Source of the DNA: Bacteroidetes bacterium ADurb.Bin013
GTDB taxonomy: Bacteria; Bacteroidota; Bacteroidia; Bacteroidales; UBA932
Assembly (NCBI GenBank): GCA_002071385.1
Contig: MWFB01000006.1
Location: 1 to 64,000 of the forward strand
Length of the DNA stretch: 64,000 nucleotides
Direction of reading: 5' to 3'
Below, one piece after another: positions 63,405 through 64,000 of the stretch. Each line of letters starts with the position of its first letter. Within the stretch, counting starts at the first letter, position 1. The notes under the pieces are model-generated. The model had not been told where the DNA came from. It ran no database searches and saw nothing but the letters and a program-made list of their open reading frames with translations. The translations under genes and the position numbers were made by a program.

Positions 63405-64000
63405 ATGAAAGGAATAATTCTGGCCGGGGGTTCAGGCACACGCCTGTATCCCATCACAAAAGGAGTTTCCAAGCAATTGCTTCCCGTTTACGATAAACCC
63501 ATGATCTACTATCCGTTGTCTGTCCTGATGCTGGCCGGGATCCGGGATATCCTGATCATATCCACACCGCAGGACCTGCCCTCCTTCGAGCGCCTGCTGG
63601 GCACGGGTGAAGCCTTTGGGGTACGCTTCCAATATGCGCCGCAACCCCGGCCCGAAGGACTGGCTCAGGCACTGATCATTGGCAGGGATTTCACAGGCAA
63701 CGACAACGTGTGCCTGGTCCTGGGCGACAACATCTTCTACGGGCAGGGCTTCCGGGCCATGCTCCAAAGGGCCGTCGCCTCGGCAAATAACGGATTTGCG
63801 CATGTTTTTGGATACCCCATTAAAGACCCGCATCGCTACGGGGTGGTAGAACTCGGCCCGGCAGGAATTCCGGTTTCCATCCAGGAAAAACCACAAAAGC
63901 CAAGGTCAAACCTGGCCGTCACCGGTATGTACTTTTACCCCAACAACGTGCTGGATGTGGCTGCAGCTGTAAAACCATCGGCACGCGGAGAACTGGAAAT
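63405..64000 (+). CDS. rmlA: glucose-1-phosphate thymidylyltransferase, N-terminal part
   Basis: Makes dTDP-glucose, the first step toward dTDP-rhamnose for surface polysaccharides. The visible 198 codons contain [20 protein letters not shown] (nucleotide-binding signature, residues 8-27), [18 protein letters not shown] and LGDNIFYG. The frame is open to the window edge, so about the last third is missing. It is divergent from the GlnHP fusion. Confidence 0.96.
   Translation, partial: MKGIILAGGSGTRLYPITKGVSKQLLPVYDKPMIYYPLSVLMLAGIRDILIISTPQDLPSFERLLGTGEAFGVRFQYAPQPRPEGLAQALIIGRDFTGNDNVCLVLGDNIFYGQGFRAMLQRAVASANNGFAHVFGYPIKDPHRYGVVELGPAGIPVSIQEKPQKPRSNLAVTGMYFYPNNVLDVAAAVKPSARGELE

Overview
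The window is a dense stretch of a Bacteroidota chromosome, most likely order Bacteroidales. Indicators are promoters with the TAnnTTTG -7 box, PCMD and carboxypeptidase-regulatory-domain lipoproteins, a WG-repeat protein, PPi-type phosphofructokinase with ATP-type PEP carboxykinase, a flavodiiron protein (anaerobic lifestyle) and LPS genes (kdsA, kdsC, lpxB, O-antigen flippase, rmlA). About 47 protein genes and one tRNA-Thr fill it. I see no insertion sequence, prophage or CRISPR array, and no gene-free gap above 300 bases.

Layout. 1-753 (-): start of rlmD. 818-6245 (+): surface protein, rarA, kdsA, a NagB-like/PIG-L fusion. 6242-8473 (-): Omp85 protein. 8594-10739 (+): PLP decarboxylase, SpoU methyltransferase. 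10678-23361 (-): a nine-gene co-directional block valS, PCMD lipoprotein, thioesterase, tatA, tatC, WG-repeat protein, ABC-F, rlmB, flippase, with gaps of a few bases or overlaps. 23429-24986 (+): DUF3467 protein and a sugar-isomerase-like protein. 24988-27819 (-): large surface lipoprotein. 27876-30356 (+): kdsC, maf, PPi-PFK. 30452-32044 (-): pckA. 32139-43331 (+): recQ, ligA, flavodiiron protein, RelA/SpoT homologue, Ig-like lipoprotein, small beta-barrel, ispG. 43309-46292 (-): NfeD protease and C69 peptidase. 46407-49220 (+): M16 peptidase. 49198-52037 (-): methyltransferase, glycosyltransferase, gap. 52120-56647 (+): surE, an lpxB-ogt fusion, dnaN, exonuclease. 56759-58243 (-): BaiN-type flavoprotein. 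58478-61506 (+): M81 peptidase, tRNA-Thr, periplasmic binding protein. 61566-63356 (-): GlnH/GlnP fusion. 63405-64000 (+): rmlA, cut by the window end.

The most unusual items are: (i) an uninterrupted fusion of lipid-A-disaccharide synthase with an O6-alkylguanine-DNA alkyltransferase; (ii) palindromic intergenic elements between converging genes or after stop codons, two of which supply the last codons of three proteins; (iii) a 65-bp tandem repeat that copies the promoter and start codon of the BaiN-type gene and creates two chained small ORFs; (iv) several genes whose -7 box lies 3-5 bases before the ATG, which predicts leaderless mRNAs; (v) low-complexity repeats inside otherwise conserved enzymes (RlmD, BaiN, M81, GlnHP); and (vi) degenerate or reshaped catalytic domains in the NagB-like, RelA/SpoT and IspG proteins. 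No single defence or mobile system was found. The annotation rests on motif reading only, without database searches.
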